Origin: an uncultured bacterium
GTDB lineage: Bacteria > Verrucomicrobiota > Lentisphaeria > Victivallales > UBA1829
Assembly (NCBI GenBank): GCA_902762495.1
Contig: CACWOL010000003.1
Location: forward strand, 1-64,000
Length of the DNA: 64,000 nucleotides
Direction of reading: 5' to 3'
How positions within the stretch are numbered: position 1 is the first letter of the stretch; each line of letters opens with the position of its first letter. Of this stretch, positions 17,592 through 27,100 are shown piece by piece. Below the pieces are notes generated by a model that ran no database searches, was not told the DNA's origin, and worked only from the letters and a program-made list of their open reading frames with translations. The translations under genes were made by a program, and so were the position numbers.

Positions 17592-19577
17592 ATGGACGCA
17601 ACCACCCTGCGCAAAGCCGCCGACACAATCCGTATTTTATCCGCCGAAGCGATTCAGAAGGCCAAGTCCGGGCATCCCGGCATGCCCATGGGCAACGCCG
17701 ATTTCGCCATGGTCCTCTGGGCGAAGTACCTCCGCCACAATCCGGCCGACCCGACCTGGATCGGACGCGACCGCTTCGTGCTCTCCGCCGGTCACGGCTC
17801 CATGCTGATCTATTCGCTCCTCCACCTCTTCAACTACGGCCTCTCCATGGACGAGCTGAAGAATTTCCGCCAGTGGGGCAGCCTGACTCCGGGCCATCCG
17901 GAATTCGGCCATACCAGGGGCGTCGATATCACGACCGGCCCGCTGGGCAGCGGTTTCGGCTCCGCGGTCGGCATGGCGATCGCCGCCAAGCATTTCGCGG
18001 CCCGCATCGGCCTCGACAAGACGGACATCCAGCAGAGCCGCATCTTCGTGATCAGCGGCGACGGCTGCATGATGGAAGGCAACACCTCCGAAGCCGCCAG
18101 CCTCGCCGGCCACCTCAAGCTCGACAACCTCATCGTTTTCTACGATGACAACAATATCACCATTGAAGGCAACACCGGCCTGGCGTTCACCGAGAACGTC
18201 GCCGCCCGTTATGCCGCCTACGACTGGCGCGTCCTCCGCTGCGACGATGCCAATGACGTCGCGAAGGTCGACGCCGTCCTGGCCGAAGCCGTCAAGACCG
18301 ACGGCCGCCCGACCCTTATCATCGGCAAGACCAAGATCGGCTACGGCGCTCCGAACAAGGCCGGTACGCACGGCTGCCACGGCGAACCCCTCGGAGACGA
18401 GGAACTCGCCGCCACGAAGGCCAACCTCGGCTGGACCGAAGAGCCCTTCACCGTTCCGCGGGCCGTCAAGGACATGCTCGCGGGCCGCGTGAAAGAACTC
18501 GCCGCCGAAGCCGCCGCCTGGAACGAGAAGTTCGCCGCTTTCGTGAAGTCCGCCGACAAGGCGCTGATCGACAGCCTCATCAACCGCACCGTTCCCGAAA
18601 ACATCCTCGACGAGCTCCTGGCCGCCGCTCCGGTCGACAAGCCGGTCGCTTCCCGCGCCTCCAGCGGCACCATCCTCCAGAAGGCCTCCGCGCTCGTCCC
18701 GGCCCTCGTCGGCGGCGCAGCCGACCTGGCTCCGTCCACCAAGACCGCGGTCAAGGGCGCGGGCGACTTCAGCGCGGAAGACCGCGCGGGCCGCAACCTG
18801 CACTTCGGTATCCGCGAACTCGAAATGGGCATGGCCGGCAACGGCATGGCGCTGTTCGGCACGGCCATTCCGTACACCTCCACGTTCGCGGTGTTCTCCG
18901 ACTACATGAAGCCTGCGATCCGTCTGGCCGCGATCCAGAAGCTCCACGAACTCTACATCTTCACGCACGATTCCTTCTACGTCGGCGAAGACGGCCCCAC
19001 GCACGAGCCCATCGAACAGCTCGCCATGCTCCGCAGCATCCCGGATATGACCGTGTTCCGTCCGGCCGAAGCCCACGAAGTCGCGCACTGCTGGGCCGCC
19101 GCCCTCAAGAAGCAGGGCCCCGTCGCCATGATGATGACCCGTCAGGACCTCCGTCCCTTCGACGCCGACCTGGCCGCGAAGATCGACGTGACCCGCGGCG
19201 CGTACATCCTCTCCGAGGACGCCGGTTTCGAAGCCGTCATCCTCGCCTCCGGCAGTGAAGTCAACCTGGCGCTCGACGCCGCCGCGATCCTCCGCGGCGA
19301 AGGCCGCAAGGTCCGCATCGTGTCCGTCCCGTCCCTCGAGACCTTCCTCCGTCAGGACGCCGCCTTCCGCGAAAGCATCCTCCCGAACGCCTGCCGCAAG
19401 CGCATCTCCATCGAAGCCGGCACGACCCCGATGTGGTACGCGCTTGTCGGCCTCGACGGCCTCGCGATCGGTCTGGATCACTTCGGCGCGTCCGCTCCGT
19501 ACAAGAAACTGGCGCAGGAATTCGGCTTCACGCCGGAAGCCGTCGCCGACAAGGTCCGCGCCTATCTCAAGGCGTAA
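17592..19577 (+). CDS. tkt: Transketolase
   Basis: Transfers two-carbon ketol units between sugar phosphates in the pentose phosphate pathway, using thiamine diphosphate. 661 residues, full family length. The N-terminal domain has KAKSGHPGMPMG and the ThDP motif GDGCMMEGNTSEAASLAGHLKLDN. The middle domain has the catalytic Glu in GIRELEMGMAGNGMALFG and HDSFYVGEDGPTHEPIEQ, which binds substrate phosphate. AGGAAAG lies just before the ATG. It appears to be a single-gene unit. Confidence 0.97.
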   Translation: MDATTLRKAADTIRILSAEAIQKAKSGHPGMPMGNADFAMVLWAKYLRHNPADPTWIGRDRFVLSAGHGSMLIYSLLHLFNYGLSMDELKNFRQWGSLTPGHPEFGHTRGVDITTGPLGSGFGSAVGMAIAAKHFAARIGLDKTDIQQSRIFVISGDGCMMEGNTSEAASLAGHLKLDNLIVFYDDNNITIEGNTGLAFTENVAARYAAYDWRVLRCDDANDVAKVDAVLAEAVKTDGRPTLIIGKTKIGYGAPNKAGTHGCHGEPLGDEELAATKANLGWTEEPFTVPRAVKDMLAGRVKELAAEAAAWNEKFAAFVKSADKALIDSLINRTVPENILDELLAAAPVDKPVASRASSGTILQKASALVPALVGGAADLAPSTKTAVKGAGDFSAEDRAGRNLHFGIRELEMGMAGNGMALFGTAIPYTSTFAVFSDYMKPAIRLAAIQKLHELYIFTHDSFYVGEDGPTHEPIEQLAMLRSIPDMTVFRPAEAHEVAHCWAAALKKQGPVAMMMTRQDLRPFDADLAAKIDVTRGAYILSEDAGFEAVILASGSEVNLALDAAAILRGEGRKVRIVSVPSLETFLRQDAAFRESILPNACRKRISIEAGTTPMWYALVGLDGLAIGLDHFGASAPYKKLAQEFGFTPEAVADKVRAYLKA

Positions 19578-19619
19578 GACATGTGCGGCCCCGTGCCGCG
19601 TTGCAAAAAATGAACCGTT

Positions 19620-19708
19620 CCCGCGGCCGCCCCTGGACCGCGGGTGATCCGTCGGATGATCCGGTCCGGGCGAAAACGTCCGGCCGGAGTTTTCCGTCTC
19701 CGGAAAAC
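19620..19708 (+). other. Two perfect hairpins between tkt and mreC
   Basis: Stem 1 pairs CCCGCGG (19620-19626) with CCGCGGG (19638-19644). Stem 2 pairs GTTTTCCG (19689-19696) with CGGAAAAC (19701-19708) around a 4-base loop. Neither has the T-run of a textbook terminator. They could be weak terminators for tkt or structure in the mreC leader. Confidence 0.5.
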
Positions 19709-19763
19709 ATGTGTTTCCTGTGCCGTTCTTCGCGGTGCGGATAGAATTCAGGAGTCACACGCA

Positions 19764-20654
19764 ATGGCGCCGTCCAAGCCCGCCAGGCCGAAAAAGAAAG
19801 TCAATGTGTCGAGGGTCGTCCTTTTCGCGGCGATCCCCGTGGTCCTGGGCGCGCTCGTGCTGACCGGTTTCTTCACGTTCCGCCGGACGCTGGCGCGCTT
19901 CTCCCTGGATTTCTATTATCCGTTCTTCCAGGCCGCGAAGCATGTGGAGCTCGCCGCGGCGCGCCAGTCGCTGGCGATGCAGCCCCGGCAGAAGCTCGCA
20001 TCGGCGGTGGAACAGCTCCAGCGCCAGAACGCCCTGCTGGCGGCGCAGGTGCAGCGGCTCCGCGAGCTGGACGCCGACAACGAACGTCTCCGCCAGGAAC
20101 TCCGCATGCCGCGCTGGTCCGGCTATAACGAGGTCTACGCCGAAGTCATCCTCCGCGACCCGTCCACATGGAGCGAACAGTTCGTGATCTCCAAGGGGCT
20201 GAACGACGGCATCGAGACCGGCGACCTGGTTCTGACGTTCGAGTTCGCGCCCCGCGGCGGTACGCCGACCTGTGTGCTGGCCGGGCGCGTGATCGAAACC
20301 TCCGCCCGGACGTCGGTCGTGGCGACCGTCGTCAATCCCGCCTGCCGCCTGAGCGTGTCTCTGGCGGAATCCGACGCGAACGGCACGCTGACGGGCAACG
20401 GCGCGTCCTCCATGACCGCGCTGATATCGCGCCTGCCGCTGAAAAGCAAGTACGGCATCGGCGAAATGGTCCTGACGAGCGGTTTTTCCGAACGCACGCC
20501 GCGCGGCATCTGCGTCGGCTACCTGACCGACGCCCCGGTCGGCGTCAACCGCGCGGCCGTGGTGCATGACGGCGGGCTGTACGCCGAAGCATGGATGCGG
20601 CCCGCGGTTTCGCTCGATACGATACGGTTCGTCGTGGTCCTGACCGGAAAATGA
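19764..20654 (+). CDS. mreC: Rod shape-determining protein MreC
   Basis: MreC is the periplasmic organiser of the elongasome, which directs sidewall peptidoglycan synthesis. 296 residues: a basic N-terminus, one membrane helix at about 19-39, a coiled coil at about 65-112 (EQLQRQNALLAAQVQRLRELDADNERLRQEL), then the two beta-barrel domains with VISKGLNDGIETGDLV and LTSGFSERTPRGICVGYLTD. The start at 19764 follows AGGAG by nine bases. The order mreC-mreD-mrdA is conserved in many bacteria; mreB and rodA are not in this window. Confidence 0.93.
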   Translation: MAPSKPARPKKKVNVSRVVLFAAIPVVLGALVLTGFFTFRRTLARFSLDFYYPFFQAAKHVELAAARQSLAMQPRQKLASAVEQLQRQNALLAAQVQRLRELDADNERLRQELRMPRWSGYNEVYAEVILRDPSTWSEQFVISKGLNDGIETGDLVLTFEFAPRGGTPTCVLAGRVIETSARTSVVATVVNPACRLSVSLAESDANGTLTGNGASSMTALISRLPLKSKYGIGEMVLTSGFSERTPRGICVGYLTDAPVGVNRAAVVHDGGLYAEAWMRPAVSLDTIRFVVVLTGK

Positions 20655-20670
20655 GATCGGGGAGGGGACG

Positions 20671-21153
20671 ATGTTTGCATTTCTCTACTTCACGTTCTGG
20701 TCCATCCTGCTGCTGGTCGTGGAAGTGCTCCTGCGGTCGGCGGGCCTGACGGTCCCGCTGCTCGGATTCTTTTTTGCCGCGGCGGCGGTCGCAGTCTCGC
20801 CCCGGATGGCGCTCGGATTCGCGCTGGTATTCGGGGTCGCGATGGATTTCGTGCTGGGATACGTCATGCCGTGGGACGGGATCCTGCTTCCGGTCCTGAC
20901 GCTTCCCGTTTTTTTCCTGCATGGGAAACAGCTCAACTCCGATGTGCTTGAGTTTCTTGCCGGGGCAATGATCCCGTCTGTGGTGGCGCTTCCTCATATC
21001 TGGACTTCGCTTACGACTCCCGACGGGTTCGCCTCCCTGATGATGTCCTGTTTGTTCGGCGCGTTTCTCTTCCCGGTGACGCTCGCCCTGGTCGCGCGTT
21101 CCGTCTCCCGTCTTCAGATCGGAGCGGCGGACGCGGGAAAAGGAGGCGTGTGA
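20671..21153 (+). CDS. mreD: MreD-like membrane protein
   Basis: 160 residues with about five predicted membrane helices and no soluble domain, matching MreD in size and topology. Sequence similarity alone is weak, as is usual for MreD; the assignment rests mainly on its position between mreC (16 bp upstream) and mrdA (overlapping). A GGGGAGGGGA ribosome site precedes the ATG. MreD is an integral part of the rod-shape complex. Confidence 0.75.
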   Translation: MFAFLYFTFWSILLLVVEVLLRSAGLTVPLLGFFFAAAAVAVSPRMALGFALVFGVAMDFVLGYVMPWDGILLPVLTLPVFFLHGKQLNSDVLEFLAGAMIPSVVALPHIWTSLTTPDGFASLMMSCLFGAFLFPVTLALVARSVSRLQIGAADAGKGGV

Positions 21154-22961
21154 TGCCGGAAAACGACAATCCGAATTTCGTGATTGACGCTTTCGTGATC
21201 CGCGTCGGGATCCTGGCGCTGGCCGCGTTCCTGCGGTTCTCCGTGCTGGTGATCTGCCTGTGGAACATGCAGGTGACAGGTTCGTCCGAGTATGAATACA
21301 AGGACCGCAAGCAGAGCGCGCGCCGCATCCGGATCCCCGCCATGCGCGGCGAGATTTTCGGGCGCGACGGCACCGCGATCGTGCGGAACAGGCCGTCGTT
21401 CAATGTACTGTTCCACCCCGGTGAAATGACTACGGAGCGATCCCGCGACCGGGCGCAGTTCATCATGGACCAGGCCGACCAGGTGGCCGCCGTGCTCGGA
21501 CGCTACAACCCGCTTACGCTTGAAAACGTCCGACGCCACCTCAACTACCAGCCCGGACTCCCGCTCACCGCGTTCAAGGACCTGTCCGACGAGGAACGCG
21601 GCCGTCTGGACGAGCTGTTCCCGCCGATCCGCGGCTTGGAGGTGACCGCCGAACCGATGCGCGAGTATCCGTTCGGCAGCCTCGCCGCGCAGCTGATCGG
21701 CTATGTGGGCAACGAAGACCCGGGTGACGCGGATGACCGCCGCGAATACTTCTACTATCTGCCGAGCCTGGAGGGACGCTCCGGGCTGGAATACCAGTAC
21801 AACGACAAACTGTCGGGCAAGGCAGGCAGCCAGTTCGTGATGGTGAACAGCAACGGATTCGTGCATGAACAGCTGGAGGATCCGACGCCGCCCGAAAACG
21901 GCTACGATTTGTGCCTGACGCTGGATATCGACGGTCAGATCGCCGCCGAACGCGCCCTGCGCGGGCATCTCGGCGCGATCGTGGTCATGAGCGCCGAATC
22001 CGGTGCGGTCCGCGTGATGGCATCCTCGCCGACCTTCCCCCCCGGCGATTTTGTCCCGTCCATTTCCGGCGTCCGCTACCGGGAGCTGAGTGAAGACCCC
22101 GGCAAACCGTTCCTGAACCGCGCCGTGCAGGGGTCCTATATGCCCGGTTCGACGATCAAGCCGCTGACTGCGCTCGCCGGACTCGAAAACGGCATCCCCG
22201 CGTCCAAGACTTACGACTGCGAAGGCGTCGCGCTGCACGGCTACAAGGGAAGCATCAAATGTACCGGGATCCACCACGACCTCGATATGCGCCACGCGAT
22301 CATGAAGTCGTGCAACGTGTATTTCGTGGAGCTCGGCGTCGAGGTCGGCATCAACGCTCTCAGCCGCATGTTCGCGTCCGCCGGGATCGGCACGAAGACC
22401 GGGATTGAGATCGCCGAACGCGCCGGATATCTGCCGAAAGACGGCCCGAACTGGAACGAAAACGAGACCGCGTATGTCAGCATCGGGCAGGGCAAGGTCG
22501 AGGTCACGCCGCTTCAGGCCGCCGTATTCTATGGCGCCATCTCCAATGGGGGGACCCTGTACAAACCGTATCTGATCGACCATATCTACGACCACGACCG
22601 TATCTCCGGCACGCGTCTGAGCGTGTTCGACGCCGTTCCGTTCAAAACGGGCAGGCTCGCCGCCTCGAAGGAATCCCTGGACGTGGTACGCGAGGGTATG
22701 TATCTGGTCGTGCACGACCCCGGCGGGTCCGGCAGACGCGGCAACATCAAGTCCGCCGAACTGTACGCGAAAACCGGCACGGCGGACGTCGGAAGCGGCG
22801 CGAAAGCCACGAAGAACACCTGGTTCAACGGTTTCGTGAAGCATCCGCGCACGGGCGAGCTGCTGAGCTTCGCGGCGGTGATCGAACACGGCGATTCCGG
22901 CGGCGGCACGACTGCCCCGATCGTGGCCGAGATGTTCACGGAATGGTTCTCACGGGATTAA
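21153..22961 (+). CDS. mrdA: Penicillin-binding protein 2 (peptidoglycan transpeptidase)
   Basis: Cross-links peptidoglycan during rod elongation. 602 residues: one N-terminal membrane helix, a dimerisation region beginning with RIRIPAMRGEIFGRDGTA, and the transpeptidase domain. The active site is SxxK at Ser333-Lys336 (GSTIK), SCN in MKSCNVYF and KTGT at 540-543. The ATG at 21153 shares one base with the mreD stop (TGATG) and is six bases after AGGAGG; the GTG at 21150 is too close to that site. RodA, the usual polymerase partner, is not adjacent. Confidence 0.95.
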   Translation: MPENDNPNFVIDAFVIRVGILALAAFLRFSVLVICLWNMQVTGSSEYEYKDRKQSARRIRIPAMRGEIFGRDGTAIVRNRPSFNVLFHPGEMTTERSRDRAQFIMDQADQVAAVLGRYNPLTLENVRRHLNYQPGLPLTAFKDLSDEERGRLDELFPPIRGLEVTAEPMREYPFGSLAAQLIGYVGNEDPGDADDRREYFYYLPSLEGRSGLEYQYNDKLSGKAGSQFVMVNSNGFVHEQLEDPTPPENGYDLCLTLDIDGQIAAERALRGHLGAIVVMSAESGAVRVMASSPTFPPGDFVPSISGVRYRELSEDPGKPFLNRAVQGSYMPGSTIKPLTALAGLENGIPASKTYDCEGVALHGYKGSIKCTGIHHDLDMRHAIMKSCNVYFVELGVEVGINALSRMFASAGIGTKTGIEIAERAGYLPKDGPNWNENETAYVSIGQGKVEVTPLQAAVFYGAISNGGTLYKPYLIDHIYDHDRISGTRLSVFDAVPFKTGRLAASKESLDVVREGMYLVVHDPGGSGRRGNIKSAELYAKTGTADVGSGAKATKNTWFNGFVKHPRTGELLSFAAVIEHGDSGGGTTAPIVAEMFTEWFSRD

Positions 22962-23024
22962 GTTCATTCCCGCCGTTTGTTTCGTTTCTTTCAAAAAAAA
23001 CTCAAAAAAAGTCCTGTTTGCCTG

Positions 23025-23053
23025 TTGATTTTTGTACGGAAGCGGGCTATAGT
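23025..23053 (+). promoter_or_regulatory. Promoter of the histone-H1-like gene
   Basis: TTGATT (23025-23030), 17 bp, TATAGT (23048-23053). It leaves an untranslated leader of about 175 bases containing a small hairpin (CCGGA at 23070-23074 with a downstream TCCGG). Confidence 0.6.
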
Positions 23054-23236
23054 ATCGTTGATTTCAGGAACCGGATACAAGATTCCGGCTGAAACGCGAT
23101 CGCAAGATGTTTGAAATGAGTGTGATCCATTGGTTCGGCGCGGATGCTCCGAATCGGAGGATACTTGGTTCAGACGGCGTTTCTCCGGTGTTCCGGCTTC
23201 AAAAACTTCAACTGAGAAATTGGAGCAAAAACGAAC

Positions 23237-23899
23237 ATGAAAGAAATTTTCAGTGACGGCCTTTTCGACATTTATGTCTCACGCAATTTGGCTTTTTTGA
23301 ATTTTTACCATCTCGTTCTCGGCGAAAACGGGCGTCATCAGAGAGAGGTGTTTCTCCAGATTACAATGCCTATGACGCCGCATGGTTTTTTCGGTATGTA
23401 CGATACTGCCAAATCGCTTTTGGATCACTTCGTCCGGAACGGGTTGTATGGTACGAAGAAGGCCGAACCTGCAAAGCAGATCGCTGTCCCGGCCGGTGAG
23501 AAGAAGGCGGAAAAGAAATCCGCCAAACCTGCTCCTGCGAAGAAGGCGGAAGCCAAGCCCGCCGCGAAGTCGACTCCTGTGAAGAAGGAAGCGGCCCCTG
23601 CGAAGAAGGCGGAAGCAAAACCGGCTCCTGTTCCCGCGAAGAAGGCGGAAGCGAAACCCGCCGCAAAACCTGCCACTGCAAAGAAGGCGGAAGCGAAACC
23701 CGCCGCAAAACCTGCGGCGAAGCCCGCGGTTGCTCCTGCGAAGAAAGCGGAAACCAAACCTGCCGCGAAACCCGCTCCTGCTCCTGCGAAGAAAGCGGAA
23801 GCCAAGCCCGCCGCGAAACCCGCCCCGGCAAAGAAGCCTGAAGCCAAGTTCGCTGCACCCGCGAAGAAACCCGCGGCAAAGGCAAAAAAGTCGAAATAA
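23237..23899 (+). CDS. Protein with histone-H1-like Ala/Lys/Pro-rich tail
   Basis: 220 residues. The first 75 form a small folded-looking domain (LFDIYVSRNLAFLNFYHLVL, then a strand and a helix TAKSLLDHFVRNGL) that loosely recalls short DUF3467-type domains; I am not sure. The remaining 145 residues are near-perfect repeats of PAKKAEAKPAAK, as in bacterial histone-H1-like proteins that bind and compact DNA or RNA. The tail is very basic. It has its own promoter, a long leader and a strong terminator, so it is a single-gene unit. Confidence 0.75.
   Translation: MKEIFSDGLFDIYVSRNLAFLNFYHLVLGENGRHQREVFLQITMPMTPHGFFGMYDTAKSLLDHFVRNGLYGTKKAEPAKQIAVPAGEKKAEKKSAKPAPAKKAEAKPAAKSTPVKKEAAPAKKAEAKPAPVPAKKAEAKPAAKPATAKKAEAKPAAKPAAKPAVAPAKKAETKPAAKPAPAPAKKAEAKPAAKPAPAKKPEAKFAAPAKKPAAKAKKSK
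23470..23890 (+). repeat. DNA repeats encoding AAKKAEAKPA units
   Basis: About ten imperfect 36-48 bp copies of gcgaagaaggcggaagc plus aaacccgccgc. Such runs can gain or lose copies by slippage, so tail length may vary among strains. Confidence 0.8.
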
Positions 23900-23926
23900 A
23901 CAGGGCGTTTTCGTCCCATAACAAGG

Positions 23927-23998
23927 CCGTGCGCCGTCGCCGATCTCTCCCGGATTCAACCGGTGAGTATCCCGGATGACGGGCACGGTTTTCTTTTT
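23927..23998 (+). terminator. Rho-independent terminator with long branched stem
   Basis: CCGTGC-G-CCGTC (23927-23938) pairs with GACGG-GCACGG (23978-23988), followed by TTTTCTTTTT. The 39-base loop holds a smaller inverted repeat (CCCGG twice). It ends the histone-H1-like gene. Confidence 0.7.
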
Positions 23999-24062
23999 GC
24001 CGTTGCCGTCGTTCTCCCGCACGCGTTTTCGCGCGCGAGCGCGTTTTTTGCGAAAAAGAATC

Positions 24063-24091
24063 TTGACAACGCGGGCATTCTGTAGTATATT
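24063..24091 (+). promoter_or_regulatory. Strong promoter of nifJ
   Basis: TTGACA (24063-24068), 17 bp, TATATT (24086-24091), about 75 bp before the nifJ ATG. It is the closest to consensus in the window, which fits a highly expressed central enzyme. Confidence 0.8.
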
Positions 24092-24165
24092 ATAAGAATA
24101 GAATTCTCCCAAATCATACATAGCCTATGCGCTACACTTAACCTAACCAGCAAAGGAAAACTCAA

Positions 24166-27100
24166 ATGCCGGGCAAAATCAACACTCAGGACGGCAACTA
24201 CGCGGCCGCGTACGTTGCTTATGCGTTGAGCGAAACCGCCGCGATCTACCCGATCACTCCTTCGTCCACCATGGGCGAATGGGTCGACCAGTGGGCCGCC
24301 GAAGACAAGAGAAACATCTGGGGCAAGCAGGTCTCGGTCGTCGAGATGCAGTCCGAAGCGGGCGCCGCGGGCGCCGTCCACGGCTGTCTTGCCGCCGGGT
24401 CCCTCACGACCACATACACGGCTTCCCAGGGCCTCCTCCTGATGATCCCGAACATGTACAAGATCGCCGGTGAACTCCTCCCGACCGTCTTCCATGTCAC
24501 GGCCCGTTCGCTCGCCTGCCAGTCCCTCGCGATTTTCGGCGACCACTCCGACGTGATGGCCTGCCGCAACACCGGTTTCGCCATGCTCGCGGCCGCCAGC
24601 GTCCAGGAAGAAATGGACCTCGCGCTCGTCGCCCACCTCTCCACCTACAAGGCGAAAGTCCCGTTCCTCCAGTTCTTCGACGGTTTCCGTACCTCCCACG
24701 AAGTGCACAAGTTCGAAGAGATCCCCTATGAGGACATCGCCAAGCTCGTCGAGCCCCAGTACATCGAAGAGTTCCGCGCCCGCGCTCTCCGTCCCGAAAA
24801 GCCCGTCTGCAAAGTCGGCGCCCAGAACGGCGACGTTTACTTCCAGGGCCGCGAAACGGTCAACAAGTTCTATGAAGCCTGCCCGGCCATCGTCCAGGAA
24901 AAGATGGACGCCGTCGCAAAAGTCACCGGCCGTTCCTACCACCTGTTCGACTACGTCGGCGCCGCCGACGCCACCGACGTGATCGTCTCCATGGGCTCTA
25001 GCTGCGAAGCCATCGAAGAGACCATCAACTACCTCAACGCCAAGCGCGGCACCAAGTACGGCCTGGTCAAGGTCCGTCTCTATCGTCCCTTCTTCACGGA
25101 AGCCTTCCTCGCCGCTCTCCCGAAGACCGTCAAGCGCATCGCCGTCCTCGACCGCACCAAAGAGCCGGGCGCCATCGGCGAACCGCTCTACATGGACGTC
25201 AAGATCGCCGTCAACAACCCGGCCATCACCGTGATCGGCGGCCGCTACGGCCTCTCCTCCAAGGACTTCACGCCCTCCATGATCCTCGCCGTTTTCAAGC
25301 ACCTCGAAAAGGGCGGCTTCCATGGCTTCACCGTCGGTATCGATGACGACGTGACGAACACCTCCCTCCCGATCGACGAGCACATCACGACCGAGCCGGA
25401 AGGCACCACCGCCTGCATGTTCTACGGCCTCGGCGGCGACGGCACCGTCGGCGCGAACAAGACCACCATCAAGGTCATCGGCCACCTCACGGACAAAGAC
25501 GCCCAAGCCTACTTCGCCTACGACTCCAAGAAGTCCTTCGGCCTGACCTGCTCCCACCTCCGCTTCTCCGACAGCCCGATCAAGTCCACCTACCTGATCA
25601 CCAGCCCGGACCTCGTGTCCTGCTCCACGGCCGCCTACATCGGCCGCTACGACCTGCTGAAGGGCCTCAAGAAGGGCGGCACCTTCCTGCTGAACAGCCA
25701 CTACTCCGACGACGAAGTCTTCGGCCACCTGACCCGCGACATGCAGGAATACATCATCAAGAACGAGATCAAGTTCTACAATGTGAACGCCGAAGCCATC
25801 ATCAAGAACATGCCCGGCCTCCGCGGCAAGGGCGCGAACACCGTCATGATGGTCGCCTACTTCAAGGTCTCCGGCATCGTCCCGTTCGACAAGGCCGCCG
25901 CCGAAATGAAGCTCCTCAACGCCAAGACCTTCGCCAAGAAGGGCCAGAACGTCATCGACATGAACAACTCCCTCGTCGATCTTGCCGCCGACGCCTGCCA
26001 CGAGATCAAGGTCCCGGCCTCCCTCGACGGCGTTCCGCACGCCGAACACCTCAAACTCATCCCGGATGACGCGGACGAGTTCACCAAGAAGATCATCGAG
26101 CCCAGCATGCGCAACAACGGCGACTCCATTCCCGTTTCCGCCATGTCCATCGACGGCACGCTCCCGACCGGCACCGCCTGTCTCGAAAAGCGCGGTTTCG
26201 CCCCGAAGGTCCCGCGCTGGGTCGCCGCGAACTGCATCCAGTGCGGCATCTGCGCGAACGCCTGTCCGCACGCCGCCATCCGCACGAAGCTCTTCCGTGA
26301 CGAAGCTCTCGCTTCCGCTCCGGCCTCCTTCACCACCAAGGCTCCGGTCCCGGCGGTCGAAGGCCTCAAGTTCAAAGTCCAGGTCTTCATCGAAGACTGC
26401 ATGGCTTGCGGCGTCTGCCTCGACCAGTGCCCGATGACGGCCAAGGAAGGCAAGCAGGCTCTCGTCTGGTCCACCCTCGAAGAAGAACGCGCCGCCGGCG
26501 AAAACGCCAACGAAGCCTTCTTCGAAGCCGCCGAAGACAACATCATGGGCAAGAACACCGTCGCCACCGTCAAGGGCGCCATGCTCCGCAAGCCGCTCTT
26601 TGAGTTCTCCGGCGCCTGCGCTGGTTGCGGCGAGACCCCGTACGTCAAGCTCGTCAGCCAGCTCTTCGGCGAAAACGCCATCGTCGCGAACGCCACCGGC
26701 TGCTCCTCCATCTACTCCGGCACCTTCCCGACCATCCCGTACACCAAGACCAAGGAAGGCCGCGGTCCGGCATGGGCGAACTCCCTGTTCGAAGACAACG
26801 CCGAATTCGGTTTCGGCATGCGCATGGCCGTGGATTCCAACCGCGTCCTCCTGAAGCAGGAAGTCGAAAAGGTCCTCGCCTGCGAGTCCGCTCCAGCCGA
26901 GCTGAAGGATGCCCTGAACAAGGCCATGAGCTTCTGGGACAACTCCAAGACCGACGAAGCCATCGCCGCCCAGAAGGCCGCGAAGGCCGCCATCGAAAAG
27001 GCCGTCAACGGCTGCAACTGCGACGCCTGCAAGCCCACGCTCTCCAAGATCCTCGAGCTCTCCGACTACTTCTGCGACAAGTCCGTGTGGATCATCGGCG

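Noticed and set aside
21150-21152. GTG as the mrdA start
   Set aside because: Only three bases from AGGAGG; the ATG at 21153 has normal spacing.
23470-23890. Possible CRISPR or satellite because of regular repeats
   Set aside because: The repeats are coding and in frame (AAKKAEAKPA), with no unique spacers.
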